Assembly (NCBI GenBank): GCA_030447645.1
Contig: JAUJOM010000026.1
Coordinates: 1 to 57,185 of the forward strand
DNA from: Longimicrobiaceae bacterium
GTDB lineage: Bacteria; Gemmatimonadota; Gemmatimonadetes; Longimicrobiales; Longimicrobiaceae
DNA: 57,185 nt
Direction: 5' to 3'
The translations under genes were made by a program, and so were the position numbers. The first letter of the stretch is position 1. Every line of letters begins with the position of its first letter. Below the pieces are notes generated by a model. It did not search any database, was not told where the DNA came from, and saw only the letters and a program-made list of their open reading frames with translations. Of the stretch, positions 8,695 through 17,679 are shown piece after piece.

Positions 8695-10172
8695 ATGCAA
8701 CCGATCCCGGACTCGCCGCTCGCCGCCACTATCTCAAGCCCAAAGACCTCCTGGACCACACTGCTGCCGCTCGTGGCAGTGATCGCCGCTCTGGTTGCGC
8801 TGGTACTGGTATTCGTTCAGGTGGAGCGTCGGACCCGTGACCTACGGGAAGAGCTTGCTGAAATCGCCGAGCCAGCCGGTACTCACGCGTACGACCTCCA
8901 GCGCATCTACGCCCTGCAGATCTCCGTGAAACGCGGATTCCTGCTCACCGGGGAGACATCACTGCTGGACCGGTACCGAGAACTCCGCGCTGATGAGGAG
9001 CGCGTTTATGCACAGCTTGTTCCGTTGATTGAACAGCTGGGTCCAGACGCGGAAAAGCTCTTCGCTGCGCTGCGCACCCAGGCCCCACGCTGGCATGCCA
9101 CCTTCCCCGACGCCGAGCTCCAGGGCTACACCCCGACACCCGGTGCCCTGAGGCAACGCCTTCCGGAGCAACAGCGTTTGTACGAGGCAACCCTGGCGGC
9201 GGCGAGCCGGCTGGATGCGAGGATCGCGCAGCGAGCCCTGCAGATGCGCGCCCGGATCCGGGAGATCGAGCGCAACGAGCGGCGGCTGGGGATTGTACTG
9301 GTCGTACTCGCACTCGCCGGTGCGGGTGTGGTCTTTCAGGTGGCAAGACGTCTGCGCTCCCTCACCGAAGCTTCCCGCCGCAATGCCGACGAAGCCGAAC
9401 AGCGGCGCCGCGAGGTGGAAAGCTTGATGGAGCAACGCACCAGCTTCGTCCGTGGCGTCACCCATGACCTCAAGAACCCACTGGGAGCGGTGGACGCGTA
9501 CGCCCAGCTGCTGGAGGCCGAGATCAAGGGGCCCCTTACGCCGGATCAGCGGATGATGGTAGGGCGAATGCGCTGGGCTACCCAGGAAACGCTCGACATC
9601 ATCGATGACCTGCTTTCCCTGTCCCGCGCCCAGTCGGGGCAGCTCCGCATCGAGCGTCGGGCCACCGATGTCGCCCAGCTGGTTCGCGAGGCCGCGGAAG
9701 ACTACCGGGCGTCCATCGAGGCGGCAGGTCTGGCGCTGGATATCGACGTCAGCGACGGGCTTCCACCCGTCCGGGTGGATACCAGCCGTGTCCGGCAGAT
9801 CCTGGGAAATCTGCTTTCCAACGCGGTGAAGTACACACCGGAGGGCGAAGTACGCGTGCGCGCAGCCGAGCGTACCGGCGACGGAACCCCAGGCCTGGGG
9901 CGTTGGGTGAGTGTGGACGTGATTGACACCGGGCTGGGAATCCCCAAGGAAGAACAGGACAACGTATTCGGAGAGTTCCACCGCATTCACAGGGACCGGC
10001 GCGGGGTGTGGGCCTCGGCCTTTCCATCAGCCGCCGGATTGCCCGGCTCCTGGGGGGAGACGTTACGGTAGAAAGCGAGGTGGGGAAGGGCTCGACGTTT
10101 ACGCTCTGGCTTCCCCTGAACCCCGCCGACCGAATGCCCGCGCAGCCAGAATCCCCAGCGTCACCGCAGTAA
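8695..10172 (+). pseudogene. Membrane sensor histidine kinase, one frameshift near the C-terminus
   Basis: Two transmembrane helices (about residues 22-42 and 200-217) bracket a helical CHASE3-like extracellular sensor with QISVKRGFLLTGE and DRYRELRADEE. A short linker leads to HisKA with H-box THDLKNPLGAV, N-box LLSNAVKYTPEGE and G1 box [10 protein letters not shown]. In the ggggtg run at 10003-10006 the frame slips; the other frame supplies the G2 box [11 protein letters not shown] and [12 protein letters not shown], ending in TAA at 10170-10172. With one G restored the protein is a complete kinase of about 492 residues. The 3' end overlaps the convergent antiporter gene by about 74 nt. No adjacent response regulator, so it is an orphan kinase. 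Confidence 0.8.
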
Positions 10173-11190
10173 GCGGCAGAACGAAGACGAGCATGGCGCT
10201 GCTGAACGCAGGCAGCGCATCATGATTGGTCGCGTCCAGCACCAGATACAGTGTGTAGCTGATATAGTAGGCCAGGAATACCGCCCCTTCCCACCGTGCA
10301 ATCAGGTGCCCGGTGAAAAAGATCGGCAGGCACGCAACCGCTACCGCGATCATCACCGGGATATCGAAGGTCAATGCCGCGTGAGCCACGGGAACTCCTG
10401 CGGGCGCCACCACGGCGGACATGCCCAGTACGGAAAGAATATTGAACAGGTTGCTCCCGACCACGTTTCCCACGGCGATGTCCCGCTCGCCGCGCAGGCT
10501 GGCCAATATCGAGGTGGCGATCTCCGGCAGCGACGTCCCCACCGCAACCACCGTCAAACCGACGATCAGCTGGCTCACTCCGAGCAGGGTAGCAACCTGC
10601 ACCGCCCCGTTCACCAGCCAGCGCGAGCCGAGCACCAGCAAGGCAAGCCCAACGAGTATGAGCAGTGCATTGGCGAGCCATCCTCCCCCGCCGGTGCCGG
10701 CGTTCGGCACTGCTCCTGATGCTGAAGCCGCTGCGGTTTCCCTGCGGCTCTGGCGGATCAGAACGGCGGTGTATACCACGACCCCACCGAAGAGCAGTGC
10801 ACCATCCCAGGGTCCGATGGTGCCATCGAGCGCAAGCAGGAGCAGCAGCATGGAGGCACCGATCATCAGCGGCACGTCGAGCCGCACCAGCTGCTCGGAT
10901 ACGACCAGCGGAACGATCAGCGCCGAAATGCCGAGGATCAACAGCACATTGGCGATGTTGCTGCCCACTACGTTCCCGAGTGCAATGTCGCCCTGACCGG
11001 CCGAGCTCGCCTGGATGCTTACCGCCAGCTCCGGGGCGCTGGTACCGAAGGCTACCACCGTCAGCCCGATCACCAGCGGGGAAATGCCCACCGCACTCGC
11101 CAGCCGCGATGAACCGCGGACGAGCAGCTCCGCACCGCCGATCAGGAGCCCCACCCCCACGACAAAGAGCAGCAGGGTTACGGTGTCCAC
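10099..11190 (-). CDS. Calcium/sodium antiporter (CaCA family, YrbG-like)
   Basis: Inner-membrane exchanger of the Ca2+:cation antiporter superfamily. Two homologous halves, each with the alpha-repeat signatures: [15 protein letters not shown] and [16 protein letters not shown] in the first; [16 protein letters not shown] and [16 protein letters not shown] in the second. The acidic Glu in each alpha-repeat is the expected ion ligand. About ten hydrophobic helices and a soluble mid-loop ([11 protein letters not shown]). GTG at 11190 is the likely start, just after sbtB ends at 11204; the ATG at 11247 would overlap sbtB. Possibly the third gene of an sbtA-sbtB-antiporter transcript. Sodium export could support Na-dependent bicarbonate uptake (inference). 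Confidence 0.85.
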   Translation of the reverse strand: MDTVTLLLFVVGVGLLIGGAELLVRGSSRLASAVGISPLVIGLTVVAFGTSAPELAVSIQASSAGQGDIALGNVVGSNIANVLLILGISALIVPLVVSEQLVRLDVPLMIGASMLLLLLALDGTIGPWDGALLFGGVVVYTAVLIRQSRRETAAASASGAVPNAGTGGGGWLANALLILVGLALLVLGSRWLVNGAVQVATLLGVSQLIVGLTVVAVGTSLPEIATSILASLRGERDIAVGNVVGSNLFNILSVLGMSAVVAPAGVPVAHAALTFDIPVMIAVAVACLPIFFTGHLIARWEGAVFLAYYISYTLYLVLDATNHDALPAFSSAMLVFVLPLTAVTLGILAARAFGRRGSGEARA

Positions 11191-11203
11191 AGCACTGTCA
11201 CTT

Positions 11204-11512
11204 TCATGCTCCCAGGTATTTGTCTCCTCGCACCACCTGCACATCACTCAGGTAGGCGACCACGGCGTAGTGTTCGAAATAGCTGTGAGCAACGTGCTCC
11301 AAAATTCGGTCGGCGACTTCAGCGCTTACCAGCGTCTCGATCCGCACGTTCTTCCCCTCCCACTCGCTGGCGCGCACCCCGCGCGAGCCTTCCCCACGCA
11401 CCTGCCCCACGGTATACCCCTGGGCACCCAACTCACGAATTTCGCGCAGCAGACGCTCTTCGAGCAGCGCTTCGGCGATAATGGTGACTTCCTTGAGCGG
11501 GACTGTTTTCAC
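11204..11512 (-). CDS. sbtB: SbtB-like PII signalling protein
   Basis: 102 residues, GTG start overlapping the sbtA stop as GTGA. The sequence KTVPLKEVTIIAEALLEERL begins a ferredoxin-like PII fold, followed by ELGAQGYTVGQVRGEGSRGV (T-loop region) and NVRIETLVSAEVADRIL. In cyanobacteria SbtB binds cyclic or adenine nucleotides and regulates the bicarbonate transporter SbtA. This copy ends at DKYLGA and lacks the C-terminal Cys-containing R-loop of cyanobacterial SbtB, so the apyrase/redox switch of that loop is probably absent. Pairing with sbtA makes the assignment firm. Confidence 0.8.
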   Translation of the reverse strand: MKTVPLKEVTIIAEALLEERLLREIRELGAQGYTVGQVRGEGSRGVRASEWEGKNVRIETLVSAEVADRILEHVAHSYFEHYAVVAYLSDVQVVRGDKYLGA

Positions 11513-12486
11513 GGCACCCCTCCCCTGTGGATCATTCCGGCCAGAGCATAGTACAGCGGAATCCCCACCGTGAGGTTGAAGGGGAAAGTGATCGCCAGCG
11601 CACCGGTCAGATAAAAGCTGGGATTCGCCTCCGGCAGGGCGATACGCACCGCGGCGGGGGCTGCGATGTAGGACGCACTCGCCGCCAGCACCCCCAGCAC
11701 GGTGCTCCCCCCGAGCGACAACCCCACCAGGCTCCCCAGCCACACTCCAAGCCCGCCGTGCAACACGGGCATCACCACGCCGAACGCGACCAGAAAGGGC
11801 CCTACCCGGCGCAGGTCGCCGAAGCGGCGCGCGGCCACCATCCCCATATCCAGCAGGAACAGAGTGAGCGCGCCCTGGAACAGGTCCACAAAAAAGGGCG
11901 CCACTGGCTGGAGCCCCGCTCTTCCCGCGAGCGCGCCGATCACCAGGCCGCCGATGAGCAGCAGGATGCTGCGGCCGGCGAGCACCTCGTGCAGCACCTC
12001 GCCCCAACTGCCCCGTCCCCCGCCCTGGGTGCGAGCGAGGAGGAGAGCGATGATGATCGCCGGCACCTCCAGTATGGCGACCAGGGTAGGCATGAACCCT
12101 TCGGCCGGCGCGCCGACTGCCTGCACGAACGCAAGCGCGGCAATGAACGTTACAGCCGACACGGAGCCGTAATGGGCCGCGAGCGCGGCGGAATCGGCCA
12201 CCGAGAAGCTGCCCAGCCGGCGCAGAATCCCGTAGCACCAGAGCGGGACTGCCACCCCGAGCCCCAGTGTGACCAGAGCAGGTCCTGCAAGCTCCGCAAC
12301 GTTCGTTTCCGACAGCGCCACTCCACCCTTGAGTCCGATGGCGAGCAGCAGGTAAATGGAGAGCGCGGTGTACAACTCATCAGGAAACCGCAAGTCGCTG
12401 CGCACCAGCGTGGCCACGATCCCGAGGACAAAGGCGAGGACAATAGGCGAAAGCAGGTTGAGCCGTACCAGCTCCCATGCATCCAT
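11509..12486 (-). CDS. sbtA: Sodium-dependent bicarbonate transporter SbtA-like permease
   Basis: 325 residues, ATG 12486 with gtggag upstream. The N-terminus MDAWELVRLNLLSPIVLAF and LLLAIGLKGGVALSE match the Sbt_1 (formerly DUF897) family. About ten transmembrane helices. The two inverted halves include LAAHYGSVSAVTFIAAL and VLGVLAASASYIAAPAA, the conserved serine-rich segments that line the bicarbonate/Na site. Encoded with its PII partner SbtB in a 4-nt overlap, so the pair is a regulated bicarbonate uptake module. No RuBisCO or carboxysome gene is nearby; in a heterotroph, bicarbonate would feed carboxylases or pH balance (inference). Confidence 0.85.
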   Translation of the reverse strand: MDAWELVRLNLLSPIVLAFVLGIVATLVRSDLRFPDELYTALSIYLLLAIGLKGGVALSETNVAELAGPALVTLGLGVAVPLWCYGILRRLGSFSVADSAALAAHYGSVSAVTFIAALAFVQAVGAPAEGFMPTLVAILEVPAIIIALLLARTQGGGRGSWGEVLHEVLAGRSILLLIGGLVIGALAGRAGLQPVAPFFVDLFQGALTLFLLDMGMVAARRFGDLRRVGPFLVAFGVVMPVLHGGLGVWLGSLVGLSLGGSTVLGVLAASASYIAAPAAVRIALPEANPSFYLTGALAITFPFNLTVGIPLYYALAGMIHRGGVP

Positions 12487-12575
12487 GCTCCACTTACCCG
12501 TGTGGACGGGGGTGCAACGTGCGGAGCACCACGGCGCCGAGTGCCGCCGTGCCCCGACCACGAACAGGAAAAGAG

Positions 12576-13817
12576 TCAGTGGGAATGCTCGCCTTCGGTG
12601 GAGTTCGCCGGGAAGAATGCAACTCGGGCGATGCGCCGCCCATCCATGCTCGCCACTCGAAAGGTGCCACCTTCCACCTGAACCTCGTCTCCCTCGTGAC
12701 CGATGCGCCCGAGATGGCCGAAGATGTAGCCTCCGATTGTATCGTACATTTCTTCCGGGAGATGGAGACCCAGGCGCTCGTTGACTTCCCAGACCGCAAC
12801 GCTCCCCTCGATGCGGACCTCGTCGGGCCCGTGCTCGAAATCGAGCGGCTCCTGCTCGTGCTCGTCCTGAATCTCGCCCACGATTTCTTCGATCAGGTCT
12901 TCCAGAGTCACGATTCCCGCCGTTCCGCCGAACTCGTCCAGTACGACCGCCATCTTGATGCGCGCTTTGCGCATTTCCCTGATCAAGTCTTCGACCGGCT
13001 TGGTGACGGGCACGAACTGCGGTGCGCGCATCGCGGCACGAGCCTCCTTCACTCCCTCGCGGTCCGCACGCCACAGATCCCGAGCCAGCAGGATGCCGAC
13101 CACGTTGTCGATGGTTCCTTCATAAACCGGAACCCGGAGGTGGCCCTCATCCAGCATCACCTCCATGGCCTGCTCCACCGTGGCTTCCACCGGGACGGCA
13201 ATCACGCTCGTCCGGGGCGTCATTACCTCCCCCACATGAATGCTGTCAAGGTTCATCACGTTGGTCACCACCTGCCACTCGTCCTCGTCAATGGCGCCTT
13301 CCCTCCGGCCGATCTCCGCCAGCACCTCCAGCTCTGCCCGACTCACAGTAGGTGCCCGCTCTCCGCGCGGCGAGATCAGCCGGTTGAACAGAGAAAGAGG
13401 AAACAGAATGGGCCGCATCACCACCGTGAGAAAGCGCAGCACATACGCCGTGGGGGCGGCGAGCCGCTGCCAGTAGGTGGCCCCGATCGTCTTCGGGAGG
13501 ATCTCAGACAGAACAAGAATCGCCAGGGTGAGAATCGCCGAAAACAACGCGATCCACTCGTTTCCGAAGACTCCCAGTGCCAGCGCACCCCCGACCGATG
13601 CACCTACGGTGTGGGCGATGGTGTTCAGCGTCAGGATCGCCGCGATCGGCTCATCGATGTTTTCCCGCATGCGGGCGAGGAGCGCACCCGCATGCTCACC
13701 CCTCTCCTGAAGCACAGCCACGAACGCATAGGAGATGGAGAGCAGAACCGCTTCCAGGATGGAACAAACGAAGGAGACTACCAGCGAAAGGCCGATAACG
13801 ACGAACAGCGTCGTCAC
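12576..13817 (-). CDS. CNNM/CorC (hemolysin-type, UPF0053) transporter protein
   Basis: 413 residues in the usual order: N-terminal DUF21/CNNM membrane domain with four helices (LVVSFVCSILEAVLLSIS, ALFSAILTLAILVLSEILP), two CBS domains (VMTPRTSVIAVPVEATVE; then PQFVPVTKPVEDLIREM with VVLDEFGGTAGIVTLEDL), and a C-terminal CorC_HlyC domain (DEVRIEGSVAVWEVNERL). Family members are linked to Mg2+ or cation homeostasis with CBS sensing of ATP-Mg. GTG start at 13817. It lies 89 nt upstream of sbtA on the same strand and may share its promoter. Confidence 0.85.
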   Translation of the reverse strand: MTTLFVVIGLSLVVSFVCSILEAVLLSISYAFVAVLQERGEHAGALLARMRENIDEPIAAILTLNTIAHTVGASVGGALALGVFGNEWIALFSAILTLAILVLSEILPKTIGATYWQRLAAPTAYVLRFLTVVMRPILFPLSLFNRLISPRGERAPTVSRAELEVLAEIGRREGAIDEDEWQVVTNVMNLDSIHVGEVMTPRTSVIAVPVEATVEQAMEVMLDEGHLRVPVYEGTIDNVVGILLARDLWRADREGVKEARAAMRAPQFVPVTKPVEDLIREMRKARIKMAVVLDEFGGTAGIVTLEDLIEEIVGEIQDEHEQEPLDFEHGPDEVRIEGSVAVWEVNERLGLHLPEEMYDTIGGYIFGHLGRIGHEGDEVQVEGGTFRVASMDGRRIARVAFFPANSTEGEHSH

Positions 13818-13962
13818 GGTTTCCGGGCAGGTACCTGGAGGTTCTCCATACTACATCGTAGCATTACTCGTTTAGGTGTCAAGAAGTAGTCGGTTGCGAC
13901 ACACACGCATAACTCACGAAGACGATGGTACGGCACGGATGATGAAGTAACCCACACCGACT

Positions 13963-15144
13963 ATGAGCTACGCAGCGAATCCCAACCTTTTCCCACTGAT
14001 TCGCGAGCCTGCCTCACGGTGGGAGCGCTCTGGGCTGACTCCTGAGCAGGAGCGGCGGTTCAACGTCACCCTCTGGGTGCTGCTGGCGCTCTTCGCCGTC
14101 GGCTACATTTTCTCGGTCACTCAGCGCGTCGCGGCTCCGCCCGGGACCGACCCTCTCGATCCGACGATTCCTGGCTTGAATGTCGCCCGGGACGGCCCGG
14201 AAAGACCGGCTACTGCAACAGAGCGGATCACACGGGGTCCCCTGGGCTCTACGATCGCCCCACGCCTCACCGAGGCGTTGCTGCAGCAGACAGCGCAACG
14301 CTACGCGAGTACTCTCCCGCGCGAGTTCCGGGGGTTGAGCGGCAACATGTACGTGCATATCGTGCCCCCAGGCGAAGATCCCGCATTGCCGAGCGCCGAG
14401 ACCGGAGCGCTCACCTTCCGCAGGGAGGGGGGCGCCGCGGCGGCGCGTCCAAGCGCCCCGGGAGTGTGGAACGTGGTGCTCCAGGCCAGCGAGATGGTCA
14501 GTCCGGTACCCAATTTGTCGGTGATCACCATGGTTCCCATGAGTGCCAAGGTAAATGGGCGCATCGGGCGGTTCCGGATCGGCGACTGGCCCTGCGAGGT
14601 TGGCCGCTGCCCCAGCAACCCGATCTACCGAACACCTCCGGGGCTCATCGAGATGACGCCGCAGAACCGGGAGATGTTTCTGTCCAAGCACATCCAGCTG
14701 AAGCACTTTCAAACCAAACTGCAGGACAACGTCTGGCCCAAGTACGTCGTGGTGAACCCCAAGGTTGTGGACAAGGTCGAGCTTGTGCTCCAGGAGATTG
14801 ACGAGATGGGCCACCCGGTGCGCCACATCTTCGCGGTCAGCGGCTTCCGCAGTCCATGGTACAACGCGAGCGGCGGGAATACCGCGGGGCGGGGGCAGCT
14901 TTCGCGGCACATGTATGGCGACGCGATGGATATTGCGATCGACAACGACCGCAATGGCCTCATGGACGACCTGAACGGCGATGGTCGCATCAACCTTGCT
15001 GATGCCAGGATCATCGGGCAGGCAGTGGACCGGGTGGAGCGGAAATATCCCAGCATGGTGGGCGGGATGCACTACTACCCGCCCACGGGAGGGCACCGGG
15101 GCATGGTGCACATTGATACGCGCGGCAACCGCGCCCGCTGGTAA
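13963..15144 (+). CDS. Membrane-anchored DUF882/M15-like murein peptidase
   Basis: 393 residues. A short cytoplasmic N-terminus is followed by one helix (VLLALFAVGYIFSV) and a Pro-rich linker. The C-terminal half is DUF882/peptidase M15: the strand HIFAVSGFRSPWYN, the metal site SRHMYGDAMDIAID (H...D) and the last ligand HRGMVHIDTRG. These residues coordinate zinc in the D-Ala-D-Ala or L,D-peptidase group. An insertion DNDRNGLMDDLNGDGR looks like an EF-hand-type Ca loop placed right after the metal-binding Asp, unusual for the family. Followed 24 nt later by a membrane protein gene. Confidence 0.75.
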   Translation: MSYAANPNLFPLIREPASRWERSGLTPEQERRFNVTLWVLLALFAVGYIFSVTQRVAAPPGTDPLDPTIPGLNVARDGPERPATATERITRGPLGSTIAPRLTEALLQQTAQRYASTLPREFRGLSGNMYVHIVPPGEDPALPSAETGALTFRREGGAAAARPSAPGVWNVVLQASEMVSPVPNLSVITMVPMSAKVNGRIGRFRIGDWPCEVGRCPSNPIYRTPPGLIEMTPQNREMFLSKHIQLKHFQTKLQDNVWPKYVVVNPKVVDKVELVLQEIDEMGHPVRHIFAVSGFRSPWYNASGGNTAGRGQLSRHMYGDAMDIAIDNDRNGLMDDLNGDGRINLADARIIGQAVDRVERKYPSMVGGMHYYPPTGGHRGMVHIDTRGNRARW

Positions 15145-15168
15145 CCCACACCTCACCAGGAGATTCTC

Positions 15169-15705
15169 GTGAACGAGCAACGCGAAACCACGATAGCAGT
15201 CGAGCGTCGAGACGGCGCGCGGGACGCCGTCTCGCCGGCCGCCGCCGAACGCCGCGAGGGAGGGCGTGCGGAAGGTACACGGGACCAGGTACCTGCCGGA
15301 ATGGAAGTTCGCGACGAAGATCTGGAGCCGCACGCGGGGCTACGCTACATCGCGCGACTTTTCAAGGTGCTGTCGCTGCTCCTGATCCTGCTGCTCACCG
15401 CCGAGATCGTAATCGGGGTGCTGCGCCAGGGGGCAGCAGGAATTCCGGTGCTGCTACAGGACGTGACGCGTCTGATCGTCTTCGCGGGGCTGCTCTGGGG
15501 TGCCGCAGACATGGCGTTGATGCTGATCGAGTCCAACCACGACCTGCGAGCCACCCGGATTCTGGTAGGGCGGTTGAATGGCAAGGTGCAGCACCTGATC
15601 GAGACCAACGGAGCCGCACCCGCGCGCCCACACTCCGCGGGTAAGGCCAATACGCCCCCGGCGATGCCTTCGCCCACCGCACCGCCACCGGGCGAGGTAA
15701 GCTAG
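15169..15705 (+). CDS. Small membrane protein, unknown function
   Basis: 178 residues, GTG start with aggag 7 nt upstream. A charged, disordered N-terminus (about 60 residues) precedes two helices: VLSLLLILLLTAEIVIGVL and TRLIVFAGLLWGAADMALML. The C-terminus is a Pro/Ala tail (TPPAMPSPTAPPPGEVS). The residues between and after the helices (HDLRATRILVGRLNGKV) are amphipathic. No family recognised. Co-directional with and close to the DUF882 gene, so probably an envelope protein of the same operon. Confidence 0.55.
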   Translation: MNEQRETTIAVERRDGARDAVSPAAAERREGGRAEGTRDQVPAGMEVRDEDLEPHAGLRYIARLFKVLSLLLILLLTAEIVIGVLRQGAAGIPVLLQDVTRLIVFAGLLWGAADMALMLIESNHDLRATRILVGRLNGKVQHLIETNGAAPARPHSAGKANTPPAMPSPTAPPPGEVS

Positions 15706-15710
15706 CGGCC

Positions 15711-15759
15711 CCTCCCCCAGTTCGAGGAGGGGAGAACTGCCGTCCGCCCGTGAGGGCGG
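15711..15759 (+). terminator. Candidate hairpins after the membrane protein gene
   Basis: Two inverted repeats follow the stop: cctccccc...gaggagg around the loop agttc, and ccgcccgtgagggcgg (15744-15759). No strong T-run follows, so termination is only suggested. Confidence 0.4.
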
Positions 15760-15889
15760 TTGCCGTTGATAGACGGGTCGTTCATCGGCCCGGCGGTGCC
15801 TCCAATCCCGTATTAGCCAAGCCTGGATGCGGCACTACGTAAATTTACGCTGCGTTATTTTGCACAGCATTAGGAACCAGGCAAGTACC

Positions 15890-15909
15890 TTCCTGACACG
15901 TTCCTGACA
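15890..15909. promoter_or_regulatory. Tandem 11-bp repeat, PhoB/OmpR-type operator candidate
   Basis: TTCCTGACA occurs at 15890-15898 and 15901-15909, a period of exactly 11 bp. On the other strand it reads TGTCAGGAACGTGTCAGG, with TGTCA spaced as in PhoB boxes. It lies 100 nt upstream of the kinase/regulator operon at 16009 and could mediate autoregulation. Confidence 0.5.
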
Positions 15910-16008
15910 ATTTTCGGAACCGAACCGAACATCGACGCCTCCCCCGGCGCATCAGGTATGGGTAGATTGCACCGGAGATAGCTGGTCACCTCGGCACGAG
16001 GCGTACCC

Positions 16009-17679
16009 ATGAACCTGCCCCGCGGAACATCGCCCGCGCGATCCCGGTCGGCGCTCATCTTCCTGCTCCTGCTGCTCACGCTGGGTCTCACGGGTGTACT
16101 CGCCTACCAGGCGCAACGTTCCGCGCGCGAGCACCGCGCTACGGCGGAGCGGGCGCTCAACGACTACGCGGCATTCGTCGCGTGGGGATTTGCGCGGCAC
16201 GCCAGCGAGTACCTGGGCTCCGCCGCGTTCACCACGCTCAAGCACACGGTGGGAGAGCCGGAGGGAAAAGCGGCACCGCTCGCCGCGTTTTCGGAGGGCG
16301 AGGAGGCCAGTGCCATGGCGTCGTGTGGCTGTCCCATCATCCCCGTTGCGCATTACGTATTCCGCTTCACGCTGGGGACCGGCGAGTTGCAGTTTCAAGG
16401 GGACATCCCTTCTCGGTCGGACCAGGCGGAGCTGGTCCGCGCGGTCAACGCCCATGCTCATACCGCCTACGATCCGCATCGGGGCATGGCGATCATGGAC
16501 AGTCTAGGTGGCGAAGGGCAAACCCTTCTGGTTTACACGCTGCGGCGTGATAGTGGGGGCACTCCGGTGTCGGTGGATGGCTTCGTTACCGACTGGCGCA
16601 TGCTCGCCCCACTCTTCCGCAAAGTACTCGAGCGCGAACGGCTCCTGCCTCCCTCCCTCACCCGCGGGCTGGTGGCCGACTCCTTTTTCGCCGTTCGGGT
16701 CAGCAGTGCGGCGGGACACGAGGTGTACCGCTCCCCCATGCAGTATCCGGAGCAATTCGCCGCTTCGGATACCCTGCTAGGTCCGTTCAACGGCCTAACC
16801 GCTCAGGTGATGCTGCGCCCGTCAGCGGCGCGGCAGCTGGTGATTGGTGGCTTGCCCAAGTCGCGTCTCCCCCTGCTCCTTGGCCTGCTGGTGCTGACCG
16901 CCGGAGTCGTGGCGGCGACGCTGGTGCAGTTCCGTCGGGAAGCGCAGTTCGCTCGCATGCGGGCGGATTGGGTGTCCAGCGTGTCGCACGAGCTGCGCAC
17001 GCCGCTCGCGCAGATCCGCATGTTCGCCGAAACCCTGCTGCTGCGCCGGACCCGGTCCGAGGGTGAGCGGCAGCGCTCACTGGAGATCATCGACCAGGAG
17101 GCCCGGCGGCTCACCCACCTGGTCGAGAATGTGCTGCACTTTTCGCGGGCCGGGCGGGGAGCGCACCGGATCATCCCGCAGGTGGTGGAGATCGCGACGC
17201 AAGTGGAGGACGTGGTGGACACGTTCGCCCCGCTTGCCCGCTCGCGGCGGGCCGATCTGCGGGTGGACTTGCAGCCCGGCGTCGTCGCTCCGGTGGATGC
17301 GGGCGCGCTCCGGCAGATACTGCTCAACCTGCTCGACAATGCGGTGAAGTACGGCCCCGTCGGCCAGATCGTCGTCGTTCGCGCGCGGATGGATGCGGCC
17401 TGCGTGCGAATCGAGGTTGAAGACCAGGGACCGGGCATTCCAGCCCGGGACCGGGCGCGTGTATGGCAGCCGTTCCGGCGTCTGGAGCGGGACGCGGAGT
17501 CCGCAACCGGCGGAAGCGGGATCGGCCTGTCCGTGGTGCGCGAACTCGCAAGCTTGCACGGTGGGCGAAGCTGGGTGGAGGATGCACCCGGTGGGGGCGC
17601 ACGCATCGTGGTGGAGCTGCCCGGCGCCCGCCGGCGTGCCCCGGTCCCGGTGGCGGAGCCCGAGCCGGTCGCGATGTGA
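16009..17679 (+). CDS. Two-component sensor histidine kinase
   Basis: 556 residues. Transmembrane helix at about 14-34 (LIFLLLLLTLGLTGVLAY), a long extracytoplasmic sensor with a CGCP motif near residue 105 (possible metal or disulfide site), and a second helix at about 285-305 (LPLLLGLLVLTAGVVAATL). The catalytic core has H-box SVSHELRTPLAQIRMF, N-box LLDNAVKYGPVGQ, G1 DQGPGIPARD and G2 GSGIGLSVVREL. There is no clear HAMP domain. The stop overlaps the response-regulator start (GTGA), so the two form a coupled pair. Confidence 0.85.
   Translation: MNLPRGTSPARSRSALIFLLLLLTLGLTGVLAYQAQRSAREHRATAERALNDYAAFVAWGFARHASEYLGSAAFTTLKHTVGEPEGKAAPLAAFSEGEEASAMASCGCPIIPVAHYVFRFTLGTGELQFQGDIPSRSDQAELVRAVNAHAHTAYDPHRGMAIMDSLGGEGQTLLVYTLRRDSGGTPVSVDGFVTDWRMLAPLFRKVLERERLLPPSLTRGLVADSFFAVRVSSAAGHEVYRSPMQYPEQFAASDTLLGPFNGLTAQVMLRPSAARQLVIGGLPKSRLPLLLGLLVLTAGVVAATLVQFRREAQFARMRADWVSSVSHELRTPLAQIRMFAETLLLRRTRSEGERQRSLEIIDQEARRLTHLVENVLHFSRAGRGAHRIIPQVVEIATQVEDVVDTFAPLARSRRADLRVDLQPGVVAPVDAGALRQILLNLLDNAVKYGPVGQIVVVRARMDAACVRIEVEDQGPGIPARDRARVWQPFRRLERDAESATGGSGIGLSVVRELASLHGGRSWVEDAPGGGARIVVELPGARRRAPVPVAEPEPVAM

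Noticed and set aside
11204..12486. Evidence for a CO2-concentrating mechanism or autotrophy
   Set aside because: Only the transporter and PII protein are present; there is no carboxysome, RuBisCO or carbonic anhydrase gene in the window.
14014..15333. Minus-strand frame of about 439 codons over the DUF882 gene
   Set aside because: No motif, no ribosome binding site, and the plus strand carries the conserved metal site.
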